A DNA stretch of 64,000 nt from Turnera subulata (lineage: Eukaryota > Streptophyta > Magnoliopsida > Malpighiales > Passifloraceae). The stretch covers positions 31,982 through 95,981 of the forward strand of contig JAKUCV010003099.1 of NCBI GenBank assembly GCA_028386065.3. The letters are read 5' to 3'. A program made the position numbers and the translations under genes. Of this stretch, positions 11,265 to 22,034 are shown one piece after another (position 1 is the first letter of the stretch; every line of letters begins with the position of its first letter). The notes below the pieces were generated by a model. It had not been told where the DNA came from and ran no database searches. It saw only the letters and a program-made list of their open reading frames with translations.

Positions 11265-13773
11265 TGTAAGAATATTTCCTTTATGTGGCTCATATAATAT
11301 TTGGTCTTATTTAATGACGTGGTAAAATCCTATTGGTCAACTATTAGGGTTTTCTATTAAACACTTGATGGGGTGTATAAATAGAATATTATGGAATAGG
11401 TCCTCTCTCTCCAGTCGCTTAACGTTTTGTATACCATCTGACAAATGTTAGAAAGAAAGACAGAGGCAAGAGAGAGAAATCTATTCCTCATGAAGGCATC
11501 AAGGCAAATCAAGAGGAGATCAACAGAATTTAGAAGACAACATAATCGATTTACCAGGTATGTCTTCAATCTCATGTTATTAGTGGGAGATAATTAGTTC
11601 TAAGATCTAATGGGTATTATGTTAATGTTTGAATTGGGGATTAAATTATTGTTTTTTGATTCCTGATTATTATGATTGTTCATGTTAATTATCTAACATG
11701 TGGTAGCGGAGCATGGTTTAGGAACCATTATCTCCCCTCATATAACTTATAATAATCTTGTACCCATATGATGATTGCCGTTTGTTTGTTTGTTTATATG
11801 GATAACAATTGATTTGTATGGTCATCACACTATCTGTAACGAAATTACGATTTGGTTTCTTTTTCTTTGACGACAGTATTAATGGTTTCACAGTAGAAAG
11901 CATGGCAAATATATGCGGTTAAGAGAATTGTTTTCGTTACGTAATTGATTGTTGTTTTGATAAATTACATCTTTAGTTGTTTCTTTCAATGGCAATTAAA
12001 GGGTTTATGTGTGATTGCTTCCTGCTATGACTTTTAAACAGTGAAACAAAACTATCGATTTGGGCTAAACAATTATTGATATTTGGAAGCATGTGGATGA
12101 TGAAAATTGATAACCAGTTGTCAATTGATGGGTCCATGTTGTGCTTGAATTTATGTTCTTTTGGGCACTCTTTAGACTGACAGAAAAGGAACCGCTTGAA
12201 AGTTGTTCTTTATTACGGTGGTTTTTTACAATTATGGAACCTTACAGTTTGATCCATAATTTTTTAGATCTGTCATTTAAGTCCTTACGAGAAATTATAG
12301 TTTAGTCCATAATGTTTGTTAATTATGCATTTAAGTCCAGAATTCTTTATTCATATGTTGGACTTGTTACAGTCTCTTTTAATGAACATCTTTATAGATG
12401 GTTGATACAATGATATCTACTTATATATAATTTGTTAGTCACCAAAGTGGCAAAATTATAATGTTTTAAGGATATCAATATTAAGAAAAGAGACACTTAA
12501 GTAAATATTTGATATCTATTTATGTACAATTTGTTAGTCACCAAAGTGGCCGAATTGGAATGCTTTATTGATATCAAAATTAAGAAAATTATTGATTTAC
12601 TCATGAGTATGTGATGCAATTAATGTGATGGCATGATGGTGATGATTTATTCTATCATGAGAAAATCAAGTTCATTTTCATAAAATATTTAAGGATCAAC
12701 CCAAAGGTTGGTTAATCATTTTATGATTATGAACATAAAAGATGGTCAATTAATTTATTTATTAGTCATGTTTTGTATATCCAAAGATAACACACATGTC
12801 TAATTAAATATATTAGTTTACCAATTATGTTAAATTTACTTAAGCATCAATTATGTTATCGTTGTATTGATATATTTCCCAAAGGAAAATATCAATATAT
12901 ACATAATGTATGTAGAATGAAATAATGAATTGTCTATATATGTGAGATTTATGTGCCTTACGATGTTAAGTTACTCTTCATTTCGCAAGCTTAAATTGTT
13001 ATTATGTTTATACGGGCTCAATGATTTATGAGACAAGTCTAGCTTCATTAAGTTTTTAGAATCTAGACTTATTACCTTCAATTGGTAAGCTCACTGCTAT
13101 TATAGATTAAAGCAGTACTAACGAAAGCATTAAAAAAAAAACTTTCCATAAAGCAAGGGAAAGATGAACATGCTAAGCTTTATGTTTATGCGAATGATTA
13201 TGAAGAGTAATATTAAGTCATATCTCGAGAATGTCTATTTTAGCAGCAAGATTGTATAATATGAGAATAATTGTGAAAGATTATTTCTCTGTACAATTTA
13301 TTGATCTTTTCTTGCCTATTGAGTGTATTCCATTGTATTTTCTATAAAGCAAAAGAGAAATAGAGTGTGACATAATTGAAAGCATACTTGCTTAGAAAGA
13401 GGCGAGACTTAAGAACAAGGAAATCATACAATGATCTCATATGTTGCTCAAGAGCTAATGAAAAACTAGGAAAGAAAGGTGAAAAGAGCTATAAAGGATC
13501 ATTGAAAATCAATGGATCATTTGCTCAAATCCACAATAACGAATAACGATAAGTGTCATTAAGAAAGATAGACACTATTATGTAGATTGTCTTAATTTCA
13601 AGACATGGTTCAAAACAGAAAAAATAAGTTCAATGTTTGAAAATATTTTGAATCAAATCTAATTAAAGCTCGTTATGTTTCCTAGTGGATTATGTGGATG
13701 TAATATCTACATTTGAACTTGATGCAAAATTTTATGTTTATATAGGATACCAATATAATGTTCCAGCAATTTA
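11265..13773 (+). mobile_element. 3'-truncated LTR retrotransposon (probably copia)
   Basis: The 5' LTR is 11265-11698 (TGTAAGAATATT to ATCTAACA, 434 bp), with a TATA box TATAAATA at 11376-11383. Two bases later comes a primer-binding site TGGTAGCGGAGC (11701-11712). The interior has no open pol frame. A zinc-knuckle-like word around 13550-13600 (AAGTGTCATTAAGAAAGATAG) hints at decayed gag. A ~99-bp tandem duplication occurs at 12412/12511 (GATATCTA and TTTGTTAGTCACCAAAGTGG in each copy). There is no 3' LTR: the sequence stops at 13773, where the second copy of the 418-bp repeat begins. I infer a large 3' deletion or a rearrangement during repair. Confidence 0.7.
11701..11712 (+). other. Primer-binding site TGGTAGCGGAGC
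   Basis: Lies two bases after the LTR end. It is identical to the 12-mers after the 5' LTRs of G1, G2 and copia element C2, and differs from the common initiator-tRNA-Met site TGGTATCAGAGC at three inner positions. Confidence 0.7.
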
Positions 13774-14190
13774 GAGTGATAGGTTTGGGCTTAGCCTAGG
13801 AAAAAGCTTGTAAAAGGTTGTGATTGAACCCGAAAAAACCAAGATATAATGAAGGTTAGAAATCTCAAGGTGGACTCCTTGAATAGTGGATGTAGTCCTT
13901 ACTGGCGAACCACTCTAAATTGCTGTGCATATCTCTCTAATCTTACCCAATTAATTATGCATTAGTGTGTGTCTTAGAGTTCTTAATCTGCAGGTTCAAG
14001 ACAGATTCGGCATCATTAGTGCCAAATCAGAGTTTAAGCGAAAAAGGGGCTAATTCACCCCCTCTTAGCCTATTTGGGCCTACAACTAGAAGCAATCAAC
14101 GAGTTGTTTTGTAAAAACTTTGTTCAACATAAAGCGTGAGAAATCATCCCTGATCCACATTGTAAAAATTAAATATTAGCTAGTCATTAC
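13774..14190 (+). repeat. 418-bp direct repeat, right copy
   Basis: Second copy of 10847-11264. It continues beyond the repeat into CTACAACT of the ~200-bp family, whereas the left copy runs into the truncated LTR element. This right-hand junction therefore looks like the original one. Confidence 0.85.
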
Positions 14191-15199
14191 CTACAACTAA
14201 AAAAATAATGAATAACTTCCATTGTTACTAGCACGTCCCTTATGTGTTTTTATTGTTCTTGTTTATTATTAAATTTTTTTGTTAATAATATTAGTAATAT
14301 TGGTTAATAGTGGTGATATCCTAGAAAACTCCAACAAAATGCATAAAACTGAAGAGAGAATTTTAAAACTCACATGGCTAGAACCAATAAAATAAATGTA
14401 TAGTTTCGTCAATACTTTGTCCAACATGACAAATCATCCCTAACCTAGATTACAAAAATTAAATATTGGCTAGTTATTACTTACAAACAAATAGATTCCC
14501 TTATTTATAATAAATTACGAGAGCACATGAGTGATGTGTTTTTATGATTATTCTTCTTCATGATTATTGTAAAACCCACATAATTGTAACCATCAGTGGT
14601 TTATTTCATTAATACTTTGTTCAATATAAAGCATGAAAAATTATCCCTGATCTACATCACAAAAATTAAATAATGACAAGCCATTACCTACAACTGAAAA
14701 AAATAATGAACGGATTCCTTTATTAATAATAAACTTCGAGCACATCCCCCATGTGTTTTCATAATTATTGTAAAGCTCACATAACTGGAACCAATCAATG
14801 GGTTGTTTTGTGAATACCTTGTTCAACATAAAGTGTGAGAAGAAGAAAAAAAACCTTGTTCAACATAAAGGGTGAGATATTATCCCTGACCTACATTATA
14901 AAAATTAAATATTGGGTAGTCATTACCTACAACTACAAAAATCTATTATATATATTTAAAGCTGTATCCCTCACCAGGTTTTGACACATAGGATTTTTGG
15001 AGTCTTGCTTTATTGCCATGTGGAGGCTTTGGGCTCTTTCTTTATTGCCATCTGGAGGGTTGTAGGTGTAGTTTGATTGGCCATAATGACAAACATAATC
15101 ATCTCGGAATAACCTGATCTATTATACTCTTTTAAAAAGAATTCCAATCACTCTCAAATTGTTCAAATGAAAATCCACACGCAAGAATGGTACTGATAA

Positions 15200-17196
15200 T
15201 GTAACGCCCCGAATTTTCAGTATTTAATTTCTATGGAGTTTTCCGAATTTTTGAAATTTTATTTCCAATTTTACCCTTGAGGAATTTCCGGATTTTGGAC
15301 AAGGAAATAAATTATTTTACCTTGGTTAAATGTGAAATAAGTCGATGGTATGACGGGTTCGGCTTTCGTTGGAGTTTAATCGGGTTTCGGGGTTGAGAGT
15401 TAAATTTTGAAGTAATTTCCCCGAAACTACGTCGTTTTGGTAACGTTTAAAAAAAAAAAAAAGAAACCGTGTTGACCAGGGGGGGTTGACCGCGCCTAGT
15501 GGAACGACATGTCGTCCACTAGGAACAGCCAACCCTAGCAGCATTCTCCCTTCTTCTTTTCTTTTTCTTTTCTTCTTCTTTCTTACTTTTCTTTTTCTCT
15601 TCTTCTCCAAACCTCCTAACCGCCGCCGCCTACCCCCTTCTCTTCTTCCTCTTCTCGTGCTCTCTCTCCTTTCTCCCTCTCTTCCTTCCCTTTTTCGTTC
15701 TCTCTCTCTTTTTCCTCTCCCTTTCGTCTTCGACTACACACCAACCACTAAGCCCCGCCGTCGATTTCCTTCTTCCTTTTTGGGCCACGCCGCCACCACC
15801 GCGTCTCTCTGCTTCTTCTTTTTCTCGAGCGGTCGCACGCCCAGGCGAGGGAGACACCACCGTCGTGCTTGTTTTTGGTGACGGGTTTCGCTTGGGATTC
15901 TTGAGGACGAACCCGACCTTGCCGCCGCCGTGACAGGAAGCGATTTGTGTTGGGCCGAGGTTGCTGGTGGCCGGAGGTGTTGGTTGCTGCGACTATCGAG
16001 TCTGCTCCGGCGGGGGTAGTGCTTCCTATGCTCGGGTTGATAGCTCAATCGGGTAAAGACCCGATGTATCTTTCCTTTGTATTCCTTCTCCTTCCTCTTT
16101 CCTTATTTCTTTTCTCTCTCCCACTGCTAAAGTTTTAATTGGGTTTTGTTTTATTTACGGGTTTGGTTGGACGGATTGAAGGTGGCATTGAGTTTTCACT
16201 GGTGAGTGCGATTGTAGTTGGTGGTGTGTGGTTGTGTTCGTCGATGGATGTGGTTGGGTGACGAGTTGGTTGTGTGGTGGACTGTGGGCTGGAGGCCCGG
16301 ACTTGAGAATAAGATATTAAATTCCACACAACACTGTTGAATCATAACGTATGGTACAATCCCTTAAGCGTAATTGAATAACATACAATAATAAGTCTAC
16401 TGTGGGGCTGTTGACCGGTTGGTTCGAGCGGGAAGTAATACCCCTCGGGATGGCATGCGGGTTAGCATGTGGGCCTGTGATGGCCGGTTCTACCTCCCTC
16501 CTTCTACCTCCCCCTTTCTACCTCCCTCTTTCTCTCTCTCTCTCTCTCTCTATGGATTTGTTTGGGCTTCGTGCCTGGTTATTTGGGCTTATGCCTGGTT
16601 GTCTGATCAGACGGGACCGAGCTCGACGCACACAGTAGAGGGCCCTAATAAAATATTTAAACCTAATAACAAAGATAATAATATAAGTAATGATAGTGAT
16701 GGTTGAAGTCTGGTGATGACTGGTGTTGTGTATTGTGAATTGTTTGTGCTCTGTGTTTGCTATTGCCTAATGCCGGTGTACTTGTAGTTGATTTGTATTG
16801 TATATTATTGGTTTATTTGTTTGCGGTGAGACAGTGGTTGGTCTCACCCCCTCACAGTTTTATACAGGTTAGCTGATCGATGATCAGAAGTGCATATCAG
16901 CAGGTGGCGGTGCTTTCCTCTCCTCGGGTCGGATCCATAGAGTTCACTGCATATATGTTTCTCATGTATAGTCTTCCGCTGCATACTCGTAGTTGTGTAA
17001 TTTGCTGTATAATTGTTCATTGAATATGTTGTTGATATTGTATCCCGGGTAGAAGGGCATTTTGGTCACTTCACATGCTGTACATTCTTTAATGGATAAT
17101 TTGGGATACGGGTGTCCCGGGAATGATAAGGGCATTTTCGTCAATCTATAATTTAATTTATAACTTATATTAATAAATTGGGACACAGGCGTTTCA
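15200..17196 (+). repeat. G1 5' LTR, internally deleted (1,997 bp)
   Basis: It starts TGTAACGCCCC and ends GGCGTTTCA. It is nearly identical to the 3' LTR except for one 1,355-bp gap located exactly at TGTGTGGTGG (16271-16280), a word that occurs twice in the 3' LTR, at 19740 and 21095. A CT microsatellite near 16528-16551 is shorter than its partner. The CT-rich block 15541-15740 and the GC-rich block after it create long frames on both strands, but none resembles a known protein. Confidence 0.9.
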
Positions 17197-18667
17197 GTTG
17201 GTAGCGGAGCAGGCTGTAGATCTTTTGGGATGTGTGAATACGTTTTGTGATCCTCTGTGCATAAGTTTGCTCCTTTTTGAGTCGGTTGTTGCATTTGTCA
17301 TACTCATTCATATAGTGAGTCGTACTATGGATCCGGTGGAGGACACGCACCTGCTGAGGGTCAAAGTGACCCGGTATTGTCATTGAATTGGTATGCTTGC
17401 TTCTACAGCTTAGACTGTAGTAAAGTTTATTTTGTGGTTTATCCACTGATCTATTAGAGTCGTTGTAGACTATTGATTCCTGGTTTATGTTCCTTGTCTG
17501 TGACGAACTGGCCAATGCAAGTAAGAACCATCGGTTTTGTTTTGGAGTTTACATCAATTAAGAAATAATCTGATATGATGCTTGTGAATATGATTCTCGT
17601 GATCTTGGTGATCATGTTTTTGTGGTTTGATTCGATGAGCTTGAGGAATTGAATTTGCTTATGAATTTTCTATGTGGATTGATTCTTGTTCGGAGTTCGA
17701 GCTGATAACTTTTGAAATTAAATTGAGGTTGATCTAATGGTATATTTGGGGGAAAAATCTTTTAGTGATACTTGAGGTGCTTAACTTTGATGAGTTTGGG
17801 GATATTAATGGTGATTGTGGTAAAAAGGTTTGATCATGAATTTCTGTTGAGGTTATAGTCCATGTGTTGGAAGGCAACGCTGATAGTATGATCATATTGA
17901 GGTTGATTCTTTTGAGGTGATCTCAGGGTTTGTGATTCAGTTACTAGGTTGTTAGTTATGTGACAAGAGATGCTTTGATGTTTTAATTCCTTTATCAAGA
18001 AACTTTGGAGTCGGTGCTAAGTGTGACTTGAAGAGTAGATTATAAGCATGAGTATGAGATACGAAAGAATGTTTGGGTCTTGAGGAGTCTAAGTTTTGGA
18101 ATTATAATTACGATATTCCGGTGACGATTCGTCTTTAGTGCCTAAGGTATGATCTAGAATACATATGAGTTTGGTTGAAATGGTGTGTGAGAGAGAAAAT
18201 ACATTGAGGTTCAGATCATCAATTGATTATGTATGTTTGGTTTTGAAGTATTCACATTGGGAGTGATGACCTTGTTACGTAGGTAACAATTAGAGATTCT
18301 GTTGTTTGAGGATGTGTTTAATGGATTATAAGATTGGGTATAGTTGATTGATTGATGATAAATGAAATGGATTTTAGATTTTGATGTTATTAATGTGGGT
18401 TATGGTTAGACAAGACTATTGGGGTTAATACTTTGATCTTATGGTCTACGGATCATGTTTGACTTAAGTTGATGTTTGACTTGGTATTTCGGAGTTCTAG
18501 CTTGGAAAAGGTAAACTTATGTGATTGATGGTCATGATGGTTCTACTTGGTGGTTTTGGCCAACAGTATCTTGATACCGGGTGACACTTGTTGTGTCTGT
18601 TAAGCACTTGGCTATTTGATTTACTCTGCAAATTTCGAGGACGAAATTTTGTTAAGTGGGGTAGAAC
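17197..18667 (+). other. G1 interior: primer-binding site, gag start remnant, polypurine tract
   Basis: TGGTAGCGGAGC at 17199-17210 is the primer-binding site. ATGGATCCGGTGGAGG at 17327 matches the start of G2 gag (46205) at nearly the same distance from the primer-binding site (128 versus 117 bp). After that no gag similarity is readable. The 3' end (GAGGACGAAATTTT, then AAGTGGGGTAGAAC ending 18667) is the presumed polypurine tract. No domain of protease, RT, RNase H or integrase is seen. Confidence 0.75.
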
Positions 18668-21349
18668 TGTAACGCCCCGAATTTTTAGTATTTAATTTCT
18701 ATGGAGTTTTCTGAATTTTTGAAATTTTATTTCCAATTTTACCCTTAAGGAATTTCCGGATTTTGGACAAGGAAATAAATTATTTTACCTTGGTTAAATG
18801 TGAAATAAGTCGATGGTATGACGGGTTCGGCTTTCGTTGGAGTTTAATCGGGTTTCGGGGTTGAGAGTTAAATTTTGAAGTAATTTCCCCGAAACTACGT
18901 CGTTTTGGTAACGTTTAAAAAAAAAAAAAAAGAAACCGTGTTGACCAGGGGGGTTGACCGCGCCTAGTGGAACGACATGTCGTCCACTAGGAACAGCCAA
19001 CCCTAGCAGCATTCTCCCTTCTTCTTTTCTTTTTCTTTTCTTCTTCTTTCTTATTTTTCTTTTTCTCTTCTTCTCCAAACCTCCTAACCGCCGCCGCCTA
19101 CCCCCCTTCTCTTCTTCCTCTTCTCGTGCTCTCTCTCCTTTCTCCCTCTCTTCCTTCCCTTTTTCGTTCTCTCTCTCTTTTTCCTCTCCCTTTCGTCTTC
19201 GACTACACACCAACCACTAAGCCCCGCCGTCGATTTCCTTCTTCCTTTTCGGGCCACGCCGCCACCACCGCGTCTCTCTGCTTCTTCTTCTTCTCGAGCG
19301 GTCGCACGCCCAGGCGAGGGAGACACCACTGTCGTGCTTGTTTTTGGTGACGGGTTTCGCCTGGGATTCTTGAGGACGAACCCGACCTTGCCGCCGCCGT
19401 GATAGGAAGCGATTTGTGTTGGGCCGAGGTTGCTGGTGGCCGGAGGTGTTGGTTGCTGCGACTATCGAGTCTGCTCCGGCGGGGGTAGTGCTTCCTATGC
19501 TCGGGTTGATAGCTCAATCGGGTAAAGACCCGATGTATCTTTCCTTTGTATTCCTTCTCCTTCCTCTTTCCTTATTTCTTTTCTCTCTCCCACTGCTAAA
19601 GTTTTAATTGGGTTTTGTTTTATTTACGGGTTTGGTTGGACGGATTGACGGTGGCATTGAGTTTTCACTGGTGAGTGCGATTGTAGTTGGTGGTGTGTGG
19701 TTGTGTTCGTCGATGGATGTGGTTGGGTGACGAGTTGGCTGTGTGGTGGCTGACGGCGGGTTTGGCTTGGGTTGCTGATCGGGCCTTATCGGGCAGTGGC
19801 CTGGTGTGGGACTCGGGTTGGGTTCCTTTTGTTCCTTTCTGGTAAGCATTCCGAAAACTTTTGTTTTTGAATTCCAAAACTATAATACTCTTGAGATAGA
19901 TGTTCAGTTGGGTGTTTGTGTTGATTTAATTGGATGTTGTTGGGTTGAATATGGTTGGACGTTGATCGGTAATGGCAGTACTGTTGTGGCTGTTTCTTGG
20001 TTGATTTTGGGGATTCTCCGGCGAAGTTGACCGGAATCCGGCGAGTGCTCGGGTGCAGTTCCGGCAGACAGAATTTCTTTCCAGCTTTTACACGGTAAAT
20101 CCGGTTTAGTTCCGTTTTCATTTTTATGTATATGCTCCGGTATTGTCGAGTACATGTACATTTGTAAAACAAAGAGACATAGTGGAAATCGGGTTTGGAG
20201 AGTTGAGTGGCGTGGCCGGTACATGTCCGACGCACGTGGTATCATTAGGCCAGAAATATTAGGCTCGGGTTTTACTAAGTAATATGATTTTCATGACGGA
20301 CTGGGCCCAAGCCCATTTAAGATACACTATGTCTAATATGGATTTAAGGATGGGTTTTAAGCCCAATGTAAAATGTGATTAGGGCTTAATAGTGATTTGG
20401 ATATATGGGCTATAGGCCCAATAAAGAGTAGTTAAATTAAGATGGGTTTTAGGCCCACTGGCTTAAAATAATAACGGGCTTTAGGCCCAGATATAAGTTT
20501 GGACATGGTTTGGGCTTTAAGCCCAATAAAGTGTAATTGATTTAATATGGGCTTTAGGCCTAAATAAGATTAAGGTATGATTTGGGCCTCGGGCCCAATG
20601 GAAAATTTAACCTGTTAAACATTATTAATATACCGTACTCTAGTGTCCTGAACTCCTATTACTAACCCGTTAAGGACTCAAAATGATACATCGATATAAG
20701 TACGTTCTAGAGTACATTCGTAATTGTTGTATGTGTACCTTATACATGGTCGCATTTCTTTTGTTATGTATATAGGATATGTTGAGGCGGAACAAGGCTT
20801 CAGGTTCCGAAACAATTGATAAGGCCCAGGTAAGGACTTATAAACCTTTGTATGCATTACTGCCTACAATGCTCGGTTAATTGTCTTGGAATATTAAGTG
20901 GTATTAATTGTTGGTCTTGAATGCTGTATGCATGCTTGCTTGATGTGCTGATGTTGTTACTTGCAAAGTGTATATATTGATGATATCTTTGATGCGGTAT
21001 GCCTGATTAAGTGAATTGTGTGCCGGTGTAATATGTTATGCCAGTTGAGCATGTTTGTTTGTTATGTTAAATAACATGATTATGGATTTGTGTTTGTGTG
21101 GTGGACTGTGGGCTGGAGGCCCGGACTTGAGAATAAGATATTAAATTCCACACAACACTGTTGAATCATAACGTATGGTACAATCCCTTAAGCGTAATTG
21201 AATAACATACAATAATAAGTCTACTGTGGGGCTGTTGACCGGTTGGTTCGAACGGGAAGTAATACCCCTCGGGATGGCATGCTGGTTAGCATGTGGGCCT
21301 GTGATGGCCGGTTCTACCTCCCTCCTTCTACCTCCCCCTTTCTACCTCC

Positions 21350-21391
<42 letters not shown>

Positions 21392-22034
21392 GGATTTGTT
21401 TGGGCTTCGTGCCTGGTTATTTGGGCTTATGCCTGGTTGTCTGATCAGACGGGACCGAGCTCGACGCACACAGTAGAGGGCCCTAATAAAATATTTAAAC
21501 CTAATAACAAAGATAATAATATAAGTAATGATAGTGATGGTTGAAGTCTGGTGATGACTGGTGTTGTGTATTGTGAATTGTTTGTGCTCTGTGTTTGCTA
21601 TTGCCTAATGCCGGTGTACTTGTAGTTGATTTGTATTGTATATTATTGGTTTATTTGTTTGCGGTGAGACAGTGGTTGGTCTCACCCCCTCACAGTTTTA
21701 TACAGGTTAGCTGATCGATGATCAGAAGTGCATATCAACAGGTGGCGGTGCTTTCCTCTGCTCGGGTCGGATCCATAGAGTTCACTGCATATATGTTTCT
21801 CATGTATAGTCTTCCGCTGCATACTCGTAGTTGTGTAATTTGCTGTATAATTGTTTATTGAATATGTTGTTGATATTGTATCCCGGGTAGAAGGGCATTT
21901 TGGTCACTTCACATGCTGTACATTCTTTAATGGATAATTTGGGATACGGGTGTCCCGGGAATGATAAGGGCATTTTCGTTAATCTATAATTTAATTTATA
22001 ACTTATATTAATAAATTGGGACACGGGCGTTTCA
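18668..22034 (+). repeat. G1 3' LTR, full length (3,367 bp)
   Basis: It begins TGTAACGCCCC and ends GGGCGTTTCA before the TSD. Relative to the 5' LTR it keeps an extra 1,355 bp (19740-21094), which includes the TGGGCTTTAGGCCCA array (20302-20597). A long CT microsatellite occupies about 21352-21389. Confidence 0.9.
20302..20597. promoter_or_regulatory. Array of eight TGGGCTTTAGGCCCA-type palindromes in the G1 3' LTR
   Basis: Fifteen-base imperfect palindromes (the first is 14) start at 20302, 20351, 20406, 20443, 20475, 20511, 20548 and 20583. Their arms are TGGGC and GCCCA, with variable centres (TTTAG, TATAG, CTCGG). The last five intervals are 32-37 bp. TGGGCC/T is the plant 'site II' word bound by TCP factors, so a regulatory array is a reasonable inference. 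Repeat drift is the alternative. The segment is absent from the 5' LTR through deletion. Confidence 0.55.

Larger units (their letters stand above)
9332..14941 (+). repeat. Field of diverged ~200-bp AT-rich repeats
   Basis: A unit containing CCAATCAATGGGTT, TACTTTGTTCAA, a run like ATCCCTGATCTACAT, AAAATTAAATATTGGC, CATTACCTACAACT and ATGAATAGATTCC recurs from about 9415, 9553, 11159, 14091, 14363, 14569 and 14769, and continues after the Helitron at 24333-24420. The two clearest neighbours, 14569 and 14769, give a period near 200 bp. The 9332-9750 and 14270-14550 stretches also share upstream sequence. Several mobile elements (separate entries) interrupt the field. No coding potential is visible. 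It could be an old satellite-like array or internal repeats of an unrecognised element. Confidence 0.65.
15200..22034 (+). mobile_element. G1: complete non-autonomous Ty3/gypsy LTR element, TSD GATAA
   Basis: Bounded by GATAA at 15195-15199 and 22035-22039. The order is 5' LTR 15200-17196, primer-binding site 17199-17210, a 1.46-kb noncoding interior, a purine-rich tract ending 18667, and 3' LTR 18668-22034. It encodes no gag-pol. It shares with G2 the primer-binding site, the gag start word ATGGATCCGGT (17327 here, 46205 in G2) and the run GACGAAATTTT before the 3' LTR. I infer a deletion derivative of a Tekay-like element that would need proteins in trans. It sits inside a Helitron. Confidence 0.9.

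Noticed and set aside
15486..16048. Long frames on both strands in G1 LTRs (also 18794-19517)
   Set aside because: They follow a CT-rich microsatellite-like leader and GC-rich DNA, occur on both strands and match no protein family.
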